Assembly (NCBI GenBank): GCA_030549815.1
Contig: JAUQQQ010000006.1
Location: 66,050-130,049 of the forward strand
Direction of reading: 5' to 3'
From: a bacterium
GTDB taxonomy: Bacteria; DRYD01
Length of the DNA: 64,000 nucleotides
Positions 36,446 to 45,065 of the stretch are shown here, in pieces; position 1 is the stretch's first letter, and each line of letters opens with the position of its first letter. A model generated the notes under the pieces. It was given only the letters and a program-made list of their open reading frames with translations. It searched no databases and had not been told where the DNA came from. Both the position numbers and the translations under genes were made by a program.

Positions 36446-37735
36446 ATGACAGAAATATTAAAATTATTTTTAAAAATATATTTGCTTATTTTAATGATTA
36501 TTCTTACACTATATGCAATAAGGCATTATGTATTTAGTTTTAACAGGTTATTCGGTAAGCAAAGAATGTATTATCAAGACATTATTGATTCAGATTTGCC
36601 CTTTATAAGTGTTTTAATACCAATGCATAACGAGGAAAAAGTTCTTCATACTATTCTTAATTCTCTTATAAATACTGATTACCCTAAAGATAAATTAGAA
36701 ATAATCCCTGTTAATGATCATTCAACGGATAAGACTAAAGAAATATTGGATAATTATGCTTCCAAATACAGTTTTATAAAGCCATTTCATAGATATAGTG
36801 GTGATAGAGGAAAACAGAATGCATTGAATGATGCTGTTGAAGTAGCAAAGGGAGAAATAATAGTAGTTTATGACGCTGACTATATTGTTCCAAAAGGACA
36901 ATTGAAAGATATGATAAAATTTTTTATAGATCCTGAGGTTGCTGCCGTTATGGGTAGGGTAGTGCCTGTTAATTTTGAATCTAATTTTTTGACGATGATG
37001 CTTGACTTAGAAAGATCTGCTGGATATCAGGTTGATCAACAAGCGAGATACAAGCTTGATCTTATTCCTCAGTATGGTGGAACTGTTGGAGCTTTTAGAA
37101 AAGACGTATTTATAAATTTAGGAAAATTTGACCCCAAAGTATTGGCAGAAGACACAGAACTTACTTTTAAGATATTCCTTAATGGATACAAAGTTGCTTA
37201 TGCAAACAGATTAGAATGTTATGAAGAAGCACCAGAGGATTGGTACATAAGAGCAAAACAAGTAAGAAGATGGTCAAGAGGACATAATCAGGTTTTATTC
37301 AAATACTTTATTCCTTTAATTCTTTCTGACAAATTGAGATTAATCCAAAAAATAGACGGTCTGTTTTTACTTTTTGTTTATGCTGTTCCTTTTTTTACTC
37401 TTTTAGGTTTTTTTGCATCTTTGATTTTGTTTTTTCTTGGTGATATGACGATTTCTTCTTATTACTTGTTTTTATTAGCGGTTTTTGCTTATAATTCATA
37501 TGGTAATTTTGCTCCGTTTTTCCAAATTGTTACTGCTGCAATTTTAGATGGAAGAGTATACTCAGTTAGAATTATACCTTTATTTTTCTTTTCTTTTGTT
37601 TTTAATTTGTTTTATACTTCTTTGGGATTTGTTGATGCTGTTATTGATATCATTTTAAAAAGAAAACCAGTTTGGCATAAAACATTAAGGTTTAGGAAAG
37701 ATAAGGATGTAAAAGCAGATGATAATAACAAATAA
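36446..37735 (+). CDS. Processive family 2 glycosyltransferase (PgaC/BcsA-like polysaccharide synthase)
   Basis: The 429 residues have one N-terminal membrane helix, a cytoplasmic GT-A domain at about 50-285, and three to four C-terminal helices. Motifs of a processive synthase are complete: ISVLIPMHNEEKVL, the first Asp in NDHSTDKTKE, DxD in VVYDADYIVP, the catalytic Asp in AEDTELTFK, and Q-x-x-R-W in KQVRRWSRGHNQ. Such enzymes couple polymerisation to export through the membrane. A deacetylase-like gene two positions downstream hints at an N-acetylhexosamine polymer; the sugar is unproven. No PilZ domain is seen. Confidence 0.9.
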   Translation: MTEILKLFLKIYLLILMIILTLYAIRHYVFSFNRLFGKQRMYYQDIIDSDLPFISVLIPMHNEEKVLHTILNSLINTDYPKDKLEIIPVNDHSTDKTKEILDNYASKYSFIKPFHRYSGDRGKQNALNDAVEVAKGEIIVVYDADYIVPKGQLKDMIKFFIDPEVAAVMGRVVPVNFESNFLTMMLDLERSAGYQVDQQARYKLDLIPQYGGTVGAFRKDVFINLGKFDPKVLAEDTELTFKIFLNGYKVAYANRLECYEEAPEDWYIRAKQVRRWSRGHNQVLFKYFIPLILSDKLRLIQKIDGLFLLFVYAVPFFTLLGFFASLILFFLGDMTISSYYLFLLAVFAYNSYGNFAPFFQIVTAAILDGRVYSVRIIPLFFFSFVFNLFYTSLGFVDAVIDIILKRKPVWHKTLRFRKDKDVKADDNNK

Positions 37736-38756
37736 TCCATTTTTGTTTATTTTTCAATATATTTTTGATAATTTGCATCTTGCTTTGTGGCAGATTGTTT
37801 TAATTTTTGCTATTATTTTTGCTATTCCATTAATTTTTCCTCTTTATGAATTATGGAGAAAAAAAGAAGGAAAACTTAATGTAGATCTATTATATTCACG
37901 GTCTCCTGATTATTGGGGAAAATCTTATCTCAATCTTTTGCTATGTACCCTTTCTAATAATTTAAATAATATAAAATCTTTTGATGACATAAAAAATATC
38001 GAAGCTGATGTCTTATTGGAATTAAATTTTTGTTTTGACAAAGGTAAAGATAAATTTTTTATCACTAAAGATTTTGTAAAAAACATAGAAAAAATAACCA
38101 ATGCCAAGAAAATAAATTTTATTGTCTTAAATACTAACAACTCGGTATTGGATAAATCTTTTGTTTTTGATAAAGAAGTAATTATATTCGGTGATTTGAT
38201 CTTAAATTCTGAGTGTATTTTCAATAGCTTAATAGTTTTGGGAGACCTTTATATCAATTCGAAAACAAGGGTTTTAAAATTTTTACATGTTGAGGGTAAA
38301 GTATTTATTAATAATGAAATTAATATAGGAAATATTTTCTATGCTTCGGATTCAATTAGTGTTCTTGCTCCTGTTGCCTACAAGAGAATTTTCTCTCCAA
38401 GAATTATATCAAAAGAAGATATAGATGAGCATAAATATTTAAATGTGGAAGAAAACAAAAGAATAGAAATATCAGGTAATATGAAAGTTGAAGGTAAATT
38501 AAATATAGAATCAAAAGAGAAATATGTTATAATTGATGGTAATTTGATTTGTAATAGTGATCTTAAATTAGCAGGCAATGTTTGGGCTAAGAATAATGTT
38601 TTTTCTCAAGAAAATATATTTTTGTCAGATGGTGTAATTGTTGGGGTGTCTAATAAAATAAAATCAGTGGTTGCAAGAAAAAAAGTTGTAATTAACGGAA
38701 AAGTTAAAATATATGGTTATGTCCATTCTGAACAAGAATCAATTATCAATCCTTAA
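37719..38756 (+). CDS. Membrane-anchored bactofilin-like beta-helix protein
   Basis: One membrane segment (about 18-42) precedes 300 residues made of short repeated turns of the form V-x-V-x-G-D/N-L, for example VIIFGDLILNSECIF, LIVLGDLYINSKTRV, VIIDGNLICNSDLKL and KVVINGKVKIYGYV. This is typical of polymer-forming bactofilins and related right-handed beta helices. It overlaps the GT2 gene by 17 bases and the next gene by 44. It may scaffold the synthase at the membrane; this is inference from position. Confidence 0.6.
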   Translation: MIITNNPFLFIFQYIFDNLHLALWQIVLIFAIIFAIPLIFPLYELWRKKEGKLNVDLLYSRSPDYWGKSYLNLLLCTLSNNLNNIKSFDDIKNIEADVLLELNFCFDKGKDKFFITKDFVKNIEKITNAKKINFIVLNTNNSVLDKSFVFDKEVIIFGDLILNSECIFNSLIVLGDLYINSKTRVLKFLHVEGKVFINNEINIGNIFYASDSISVLAPVAYKRIFSPRIISKEDIDEHKYLNVEENKRIEISGNMKVEGKLNIESKEKYVIIDGNLICNSDLKLAGNVWAKNNVFSQENIFLSDGVIVGVSNKIKSVVARKKVVINGKVKIYGYVHSEQESIINP

Positions 38757-40626
38757 TTTGTCTGTAAATAGCAATATTATTAAAATTATTAAATACTCTG
38801 TATTTTTTGTTTTTTTTGCTGTTTTAACTTTATTTCTTTTTTTGATCAATAAAAATAGTAATTACTATTTGGAAAAGCAATACTATCCAATTATAATTAT
38901 ATACAATCCAGATTTTTATGAGCTTTACAAGCATAATTTACTTGCTTTTCAATATTCGTTAAAAGAAGAAGGAGTTAACTTTAAGACAGTAGATTCTTAT
39001 TCTTTCTTGTCTAATTACAAACTATACCTGGATGATCCTTATATAAAAGGTCTCATTTTCCCTGATAAAATAAATCAGTTTTTACCATACGATTATTATT
39101 TTATTGTAAAGAGATTTTTGGAATCTGGTGTAAATGTATTTCTTAGTTATGATGTTGGAGTTAAAGATAGATATGATAACTACCTAAAAGAATGTATATT
39201 TTCAGATTTTTTAGGTTTAAATTACATAACATATGAAAAAGAGAAAGAGAATAGTTATTTGGTTGATCAGGTTAAAGTTTTGGATTCAAAATTTTTAGGA
39301 TTTCCTACTTTTAGGCTTGATAATGATTTAATTGTTGGTTATAAGTATCCTAAAAAATTATATTATGTTGCTAATGTGGAAAAATTGGATGAAAAAGGAT
39401 TGGTGGTATTGGCTAAAACTGAAAACTATAATTTACCTTTCATAGCATATAAAAAATATAGTAATGGGATTTTATACTATGTTAATACTCCTGTAGGTTA
39501 TCTAAAAGCTAATTCTGATGATTTAATTTTAAGAGTTAATTTAAGAACTTTTCTTTATAGGATTTGCAAGGTTAGTTCTGTATTAAATATTACCAATTGT
39601 AAACCTTGTATTATAATAAACTATCATTTGGATTCAAGTATTGATTGGAAATCTATTGAATTTTTGTATAGTAATGGGTATTTTACTAAAAATGTAAAAA
39701 ATTCGTTTCATGTAACTGCTGGAGACTTTAGGGATAGGGAGGGGGATGGATTAGGATTTGATGCTTGTGGGAAAGGGAAAAAATATGTTGAGATTATTAA
39801 AAATTATGGAGAAATAGGCTCTCATGGAGGATGGGCTCATAACTACTTTTCTTATACTATCCTTTATGATTCAGAAAAAGTTGATTTGCACAATTTTATA
39901 AAGAATTACATTAAAAAAAATAACGAATGTTTGGAAAGTATAGTTAAATATAAAATAAAAGAATATTCAGCTCCTAATGGTGTTTATCCTCAACCTATTA
40001 GTACTAAAATTTTGGAAGAATTGGAAATGAATTCATATTATTATGTTGGTGATTTAGGTAGCCAGCCTAATCTAACTTTCTATAACAATCAAGTAGTTTC
40101 TAATAAAGTTTTGGCTTTTCCTGTTATTCCTTATAAAACTATTGTCTCATTGGGGGAAATGAAAAAAAGAAATATTCCAGAGGAAGAAGTAGAAAGTTTT
40201 TTAAAATCAATTATTGATTATGTTATAAAAAATGAAACTATTCGTTTGTATTATACTCATCCTTATGATGTTCTGGAATATCCCAATGCCTATAAAGAGT
40301 TCTTAAATTATTTAGAATTAGAGATAAAGCAGGGAAAGATTCAAACACTAACAATGGATGAGTACGCAAAATTTTTCTTTAGATTTTTAAAAACTGAATT
40401 TGATATAAAACAACAACAAAATTCTATTTTTGTTTCATTGTACAATAATGATAGTTTGGAAGGAATAAGTTTTAGAATTAGTAAAGAGGAATTTGGAAGG
40501 CTAAAGATAAACCAAAGATATCTTGAGTCCAAAGGAGTATTTTTTGTAAAAGAAAACGATGATTATTACTATTTTATGATAAATTCAAAGAGGAATTTTG
40601 TTTTAATTATATTACCAAAGATTTAA
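38713..40626 (+). CDS. Membrane-anchored polysaccharide deacetylase-like protein
   Basis: The 637 residues have an N-terminal anchor (about 25-50). About 220 residues follow that resemble a beta-galactosidase-trimerisation or glutamine-amidotransferase-like region (PYIKGLIFPDKINQFLPY). A NodB-like deacetylase fold then occupies about 290-560. Its signature is GEIGSHGGWAH, with the His-x3-His spacing of metal-dependent carbohydrate esterases, followed by YSAPNGVYPQ and a YYTHPYDVLEYP segment. The last 80 residues form a separate beta-rich tail. It is the last gene of the exopolysaccharide locus; the active site would face the periplasm. Confidence 0.7.
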   Translation: MVMSILNKNQLSILNLSVNSNIIKIIKYSVFFVFFAVLTLFLFLINKNSNYYLEKQYYPIIIIYNPDFYELYKHNLLAFQYSLKEEGVNFKTVDSYSFLSNYKLYLDDPYIKGLIFPDKINQFLPYDYYFIVKRFLESGVNVFLSYDVGVKDRYDNYLKECIFSDFLGLNYITYEKEKENSYLVDQVKVLDSKFLGFPTFRLDNDLIVGYKYPKKLYYVANVEKLDEKGLVVLAKTENYNLPFIAYKKYSNGILYYVNTPVGYLKANSDDLILRVNLRTFLYRICKVSSVLNITNCKPCIIINYHLDSSIDWKSIEFLYSNGYFTKNVKNSFHVTAGDFRDREGDGLGFDACGKGKKYVEIIKNYGEIGSHGGWAHNYFSYTILYDSEKVDLHNFIKNYIKKNNECLESIVKYKIKEYSAPNGVYPQPISTKILEELEMNSYYYVGDLGSQPNLTFYNNQVVSNKVLAFPVIPYKTIVSLGEMKKRNIPEEEVESFLKSIIDYVIKNETIRLYYTHPYDVLEYPNAYKEFLNYLELEIKQGKIQTLTMDEYAKFFFRFLKTEFDIKQQQNSIFVSLYNNDSLEGISFRISKEEFGRLKINQRYLESKGVFFVKENDDYYYFMINSKRNFVLIILPKI

Positions 40627-40682
40627 GAAATCAAATATTTAACAAAAATATCTTATTATATTAAAATGTTTTAGATTTGTTT

Positions 40683-40713
40683 TTGTTAGGGAGTAATAGA
40701 ATTTTTGTATAAA
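40683..40713 (+). promoter_or_regulatory. Candidate promoter for dnaK
   Basis: TTGTTA (40683-40688) and TATAAA (40708-40713) are 19 bases apart. The leader from here to the dnaK ATG would be about 210 bases, unusually long for this compact genome, and it contains the elements described at 40781-40809 and 40818-40873. Confidence 0.4.
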
Positions 40714-40780
40714 ATAAGAACTTTCTTTTATGTAGCTTTGTTGTGAAAAAGTATAAAAAAGATAAAGATTTTATTTAATA

Positions 40781-40809
40781 TTAGAGCAAATATTAAAAAA
40801 ATGTTCTAA
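40781..40809. promoter_or_regulatory. Inverted repeat in the dnaK leader (possible heat-shock operator)
   Basis: TTAGAGCA (40781-40788) and TGTTCTAA (40802-40809) form an imperfect 8-bp inverted repeat with a 13-base spacer; one pair is a G-T wobble. It has the outline of a repressor operator, but it is not the CIRCE consensus. It lies between the candidate promoter and dnaK. Confidence 0.35.
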
Positions 40810-40817
40810 ATAAAATT

Positions 40818-40873
40818 TATAAAATATTTTTAAAAAACTTTATAAAAATATTTATAAAAAAAATTTTATAAAA
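40818..40873. repeat. Four TTTATAAAA-type direct repeats upstream of dnaK
   Basis: Within about 55 bases the unit TTTATAAAA (or TTATAAAA with flanking A and T) occurs four times at spacings of about 13-22 bases, ending 56 bases before the dnaK ATG. Similar units appear once or twice at 47678-47700 upstream of the sdhC-like gene. They may be protein-binding sites or bent AT-rich DNA. Confidence 0.4.
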
Positions 40874-40928
40874 AGAAGGAAGGAATTTTTGATAAAAATG
40901 TATAAATATAAAATAGGAGGTGATAAAA

Positions 40929-42746
40929 ATGCCAAAAGCAGTAGGAATAGATTTGGGAACCACTAACTCAGTTATAGCTTATAAAGATGCTTCTGGAAAT
41001 GTTGTTGTTATACCCAATGCCGAAGGATCAAGGTTAACACCATCAGTCGTTTCCTTCAAAGATAATGAAATAATCGTTGGAGAGCATGCAAAAAGAAGAG
41101 CAATCCTAAATCCTGAAAACACTGTAATATCAATTAAAAGAAAAATGGGGTCTGATTATAAGGTAAGAATTGAAGGAAAAGAGTATACACCCGAACAAAT
41201 ATCTGCTTTTATTCTACAAAAACTAAAAAGAGACGCAGAAGCATATTTAGGAGAACCAATCCAAGACGCTGTTATTACCGTACCTGCATATTTTAATAAC
41301 CCCCAAAGAGAAGCAACAAAAAACGCAGGAATTATAGCAGGATTTAATGTTTTAAGAATAATTAACGAACCTACAGCAGCAGCACTGGCTTATGGGTTAG
41401 ATAAACAAGATCAAGTACTAACAGTTTTAGTGTTTGACTTAGGAGGAGGAACATTTGACGTATCAGTCTTAGAAATAGGACAAGGAGTTTTCCAAGTTAA
41501 AGCAACTGCAGGAGACAACCACTTGGGTGGAGATGACTGGGACCAAAAAATTATTGACTGGATACTTGAAGAATTCCAAAAAGAACACGGAATAAATTTG
41601 AGAAATGAAAAAGCTTCAATGCAAAGAATTAGAGAAGCAGCAGAAAATGCTAAAAAAGAACTATCTATTAAATTAGAAACTGAAATAAACTTACCATACA
41701 TATATGCCGATGAAAAAGGTCCAAAACATATTCAACTTAAATTAACAAGAGCAAGATTTGAAGAAATGTCTAAGGATCTTATGAAAAGGTTAGAAGAACC
41801 ATGCAGAAGAGTCTTGGATGACCTTAAAATAACTCCAGACAAAATAGATAGAGTTTTACTTGTTGGTGGATCTACTAGAATGCCCATGGTTCAAGATTTT
41901 GTCAGAAAATTCTTTGGAAAAGAGCCTGCAAAAGATATAAATCCTGATGAAGCTGTCGCTATTGGTGCAGCAATCCAAGCATCAATCATTAAAGGAGAAA
42001 CCAAAGATATCGTCTTAGTTGATATTACTCCTCTTTCCTTAGGTGTTGAAGTTATGGGTGGAATGACTCACGTATTGATACCAAGAAATACACCAATACC
42101 AACACAAAAATCTGAAATATTCACAACTGCAGCAGATTTCCAAACTAATGTTGAAGTACACGTCGTGCAAGGTGAAAGAGCAATGGCTAAAGATAATATA
42201 TCATTAGGTAGATTTATACTTTCTGATATACCTCCTGCACCAAGGGGAATACCACAAATTGAAGTAACCTTCGAAATAGATGCAAATGGAATATTAAACG
42301 TAACTGCTAAAGATAAATCCACTGGTAAATCACAAAAGATAACAATAACCGGAGCTACAAAACTATCAAAAGAAGATATAGACAGAATGATCAAAGATGC
42401 ACAGCAGTATGCGGAACAAGATAGAAAATATAGAGAATTAGTTGAAGCAAGAAATAGATTGGATCATATCATTTACTTGTCAGAAAAAGCTCTAAAAGAA
42501 TATCAGAATGCGGATCCAAATTTAAAATCAGAACTAGAAAAAGAAATACAAGAAGCCAAAAACATAATGAATTCTGAAGATATAAGTTTAATAAATAGAC
42601 AAGTTGATAGGTTACAAATGGCATTGTCTAAATTCTCTTCGAGTGCTTACGCTGCTACTGGTGCAGCAGCCGGTGCAACAGCAAGCTCAACTGAAGGACA
42701 ATCTACATCTGAAAATACTCAACAAAACTATAAAATAGAAGATTAA
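40929..42746 (+). CDS. dnaK: Molecular chaperone DnaK (Hsp70)
   Basis: DnaK binds exposed hydrophobic peptides under ATP control with DnaJ and GrpE. The 605 residues start [19 protein letters not shown]. The ATPase signatures [15 protein letters not shown] and [15 protein letters not shown] are present. The linker and substrate domain begin near [17 protein letters not shown], and the tail is Ala/Gly/Ser/Thr rich. The ATG at 40929 follows GGAGG; a GTG three codons earlier overlaps that site and is unlikely. grpE and dnaJ are not adjacent. Codon use here is richer in A-ending codons than in its neighbours, which fits a highly expressed gene. Confidence 0.97.
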   Translation: MPKAVGIDLGTTNSVIAYKDASGNVVVIPNAEGSRLTPSVVSFKDNEIIVGEHAKRRAILNPENTVISIKRKMGSDYKVRIEGKEYTPEQISAFILQKLKRDAEAYLGEPIQDAVITVPAYFNNPQREATKNAGIIAGFNVLRIINEPTAAALAYGLDKQDQVLTVLVFDLGGGTFDVSVLEIGQGVFQVKATAGDNHLGGDDWDQKIIDWILEEFQKEHGINLRNEKASMQRIREAAENAKKELSIKLETEINLPYIYADEKGPKHIQLKLTRARFEEMSKDLMKRLEEPCRRVLDDLKITPDKIDRVLLVGGSTRMPMVQDFVRKFFGKEPAKDINPDEAVAIGAAIQASIIKGETKDIVLVDITPLSLGVEVMGGMTHVLIPRNTPIPTQKSEIFTTAADFQTNVEVHVVQGERAMAKDNISLGRFILSDIPPAPRGIPQIEVTFEIDANGILNVTAKDKSTGKSQKITITGATKLSKEDIDRMIKDAQQYAEQDRKYRELVEARNRLDHIIYLSEKALKEYQNADPNLKSELEKEIQEAKNIMNSEDISLINRQVDRLQMALSKFSSSAYAATGAAAGATASSTEGQSTSENTQQNYKIED

Positions 42747-42753
42747 TGAAAAT

Positions 42754-42780
42754 AGAAGGGGGGCTTTTAGCCCCCCTTCT
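42754..42780. terminator. Bidirectional terminator between dnaK and glutamate dehydrogenase
   Basis: A perfect 11-bp stem pairs 42754-42764 with 42770-42780 around a 5-base loop (TTTTA), with six G-C pairs in a row. It lies between the convergent dnaK and gdhA genes. The T tract is modest on both sides, but the stem is by far the strongest in the window. Confidence 0.85.
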
Positions 42781-42811
42781 TGTAAAAATTTCCCAAAAAC
42801 CTAATTTTTTT

Positions 42812-44197
42812 CTATGGGAAAATACCCAACTGACTGTATGAAACACTTATTTTTTCTAAAGCTAAAACAAATGCCGCAGTTTTCAAATCTATGTTTTTCT
42901 CTTCAGCTTTCTGAATTATGTTATTAAAACCACTAACCATACTTTCATAAAGCCCTGATCTCACTATATCTTCTTCTGAAAAACCGTTTAGGATATTTTT
43001 GTATTCAATTTTTTTGCCTGTTATTTTCTCGATTTCTTTTATAAGGTTAATATTATTTTGTTCTCTTAATCTCTTTTCTAATCTCCCAAATCTAACATGA
43101 GAGAGATTTTTTAAGTATTCAAAATAGGATACTGTTACTCCTCCTGAGTTAAAGAGAATATCTGGTATTATAAGTTTTTCATTTACTAATTTGTAGTGTG
43201 CTTTAAATGTAGTAGGACCATTTGCCGCTTCTGCTATTATCTTTGCTTTGATTTTTTCTATATTGTCCTCATTTATAACATTTTCTAAAGCGGCAGGTAT
43301 TAGTACATCGACTTCTAAAAACAATGAATCATTGGGATTAGGAGAAGAATTCTTTGTAAATCCCAAAACTCCACCTTTTTCCTTGCTGTACTCATACAGT
43401 TTATCTACATCTATTCCATTTTCATCGAATACTGTTCCTGTTATATCTGATATAGCTACTATTTTTATTTTTTTATCAAATAAAAATTTAGCTAAGTAGT
43501 ATCCTACATTACCAAATCCTTGGATTGATACGGTAATATCCTCTATATCTTTTTCTACGTTGAATTTCTTGAGAATATCTTTTCTTTCATTAAAAAGATA
43601 TTCTATTACGTAGAACGCACCTAATCCTGTGGCGTATTTTCTTCCTCTAATTCCTCCTTGTTCTATTGGTTTTCCTGTTACGCATGCTAAGTAATCTACT
43701 TCTCTGTTAGATAAAGTAGCGTAGGTATCAAGTATCCAAGCCATTTCTCTTTCTCCGGACCCCATATCTGGTCCTGGTACGTCTATAGCTGGACCTATAA
43801 AATTTTTCCTATACAATTCAAAAGTATATCTTCTTATTATTTTTTCAAGTTCGTTTAATGAATATTTCTTGGGGTTTATTTTTATCCCACCCTTTGCTCC
43901 TCCAAATGGTATATCCATTATTGCACATTTATAACTCATCAAAGCGGATAGTGCCATCACTTCATCTAAATTAACATCTTCACTTATTCTAATTCCGCCT
44001 TTTGTGGGTAATTTATGAAAGCTATGTTGTGCTCTCCATCCATATATTGTTTCTATTTCCCCATTATCTCTTTTTATAGGAAAGGTTATACTTAAAACAG
44101 ATTTGTACTGTTTTATTAAATCAAGTAATTTTTTGTCAGTTTTTACATAATTTGTTGCATAATCTATGAATGAATTAACTTCCTTAAAGAAGCTCAC
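42812..44197 (-). CDS. gdhA: Glutamate dehydrogenase (Glu/Leu/Phe/Val family)
   Basis: Interconverts glutamate and 2-oxoglutarate with ammonia. The 461 residues include the substrate segment KGGIRISEDVNLDEVMALS, the catalytic Lys region IPFGGAKGGIKINP, GPAIDVPGPDMGSGEREM, and a dinucleotide fold at about 210-370 (VSIQGFGNVGYYLAKFL). The start is GTG with AAAGGAG upstream. NAD or NADP preference cannot be read with confidence. It faces dnaK across a shared terminator and lies downstream of a FabL-type gene on its strand. Confidence 0.92.
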   Translation of the reverse strand: MSFFKEVNSFIDYATNYVKTDKKLLDLIKQYKSVLSITFPIKRDNGEIETIYGWRAQHSFHKLPTKGGIRISEDVNLDEVMALSALMSYKCAIMDIPFGGAKGGIKINPKKYSLNELEKIIRRYTFELYRKNFIGPAIDVPGPDMGSGEREMAWILDTYATLSNREVDYLACVTGKPIEQGGIRGRKYATGLGAFYVIEYLFNERKDILKKFNVEKDIEDITVSIQGFGNVGYYLAKFLFDKKIKIVAISDITGTVFDENGIDVDKLYEYSKEKGGVLGFTKNSSPNPNDSLFLEVDVLIPAALENVINEDNIEKIKAKIIAEAANGPTTFKAHYKLVNEKLIIPDILFNSGGVTVSYFEYLKNLSHVRFGRLEKRLREQNNINLIKEIEKITGKKIEYKNILNGFSEEDIVRSGLYESMVSGFNNIIQKAEEKNIDLKTAAFVLALEKISVSYSQLGIFP

Positions 44198-44236
44198 GGT
44201 TTTTCTCCTTTCCTTTTTGTTTCTATTTATTTTTAA

Positions 44237-45052
44237 TTACGTTAAAAATTCTCCGCCGTCTACGAAAATAGTATTTCCGGTTATCCAATAAGAAGCAGGG
44301 TGAGAGAGTAACATTATAGCATTTGCTACATCTATTGGTGTTGTCAATCTTTTATGTGGATTATATTTTTTTGCTTTTTCTATCATATCTTCATGCCCTG
44401 GTATTTTCAGGATTGCTGGGGTTTCGGTAACGCCTGCACAAATTGCATTAGCTGTGATTTTATATGGAGCTAATTCTAAAGCCAATTGTCTTATATGTGC
44501 TTCCAATACTGCTTTAGCTGCGGATACTGGACCATAATTTTTCCAATTCCTACTTGAACCTATACTCGTCATTGCAAATATTCTTGCGTTTTCACAAAAC
44601 ATGTCATTATCAAATAATTTTTGAACCCAATAAACTAAGCTATTAGCCATTACATCGAGTGTCATTTCCAACTGTTCTTTATTAACCTTATCTTTCCCGA
44701 TGTATGGTTTTAAAGATCCGAAAGCAAGGGAATGTAGAAGAACACGAACAGATTTGACTCCTATTTTTGATTTTAACTCACCAATAATTTCATCCATCTT
44801 TTGTAAATCCGCTGCATTTGTATTGTAAAAGATTGCTTCTTTTTTCATCTCAATAATTTTATTTTTTATATCCATTGCGTTTTGTAGAGTTGATTTTCTA
44901 TCTAAATGTATTCCGACGATATTCATTCCTGCTTTTGCTAAAGCCAAAGCGGTTGCAGCACCAAATCCTGAAGATGCCCCTAATATTATGGCCCAACCAT
45001 CCAGTTTTATTGGCTCAACCAATTCCATCAATTCATTTTTCTGGTTTAACAT
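44237..45052 (-). CDS. fabL: Enoyl-ACP reductase of the SDR type (FabL-like)
   Basis: Reduces trans-2-enoyl-ACP, the last step of each fatty acid elongation cycle. The SDR nucleotide loop is LGASSGFGAATALALA. The catalytic pair has the spacing Tyr-x6-Lys in YGPVSAAK, the mark of enoyl reductases rather than the Tyr-x3-Lys of ordinary SDRs. AGVTETPAILKIPGHEDM and the end VDGGEFLT resemble FabL (enoyl reductase III) more than FabI. The ATG at 45052 has GAGGTGG upstream and was preferred to a TTG two codons earlier. fabG is at 55756; no other fatty acid genes are nearby. Confidence 0.8.
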   Translation of the reverse strand: MLNQKNELMELVEPIKLDGWAIILGASSGFGAATALALAKAGMNIVGIHLDRKSTLQNAMDIKNKIIEMKKEAIFYNTNAADLQKMDEIIGELKSKIGVKSVRVLLHSLAFGSLKPYIGKDKVNKEQLEMTLDVMANSLVYWVQKLFDNDMFCENARIFAMTSIGSSRNWKNYGPVSAAKAVLEAHIRQLALELAPYKITANAICAGVTETPAILKIPGHEDMIEKAKKYNPHKRLTTPIDVANAIMLLSHPASYWITGNTIFVDGGEFLT

Positions 45053-45065
45053 AAACAACCACCTC

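Noticed and set aside
40781..40809. CIRCE element for HrcA before dnaK
   Set aside because: The arms do not match the CIRCE consensus TTAGCACTC/GAGTGCTAA and the spacer is 13 rather than 9 bases; it is kept only as an unnamed inverted repeat.
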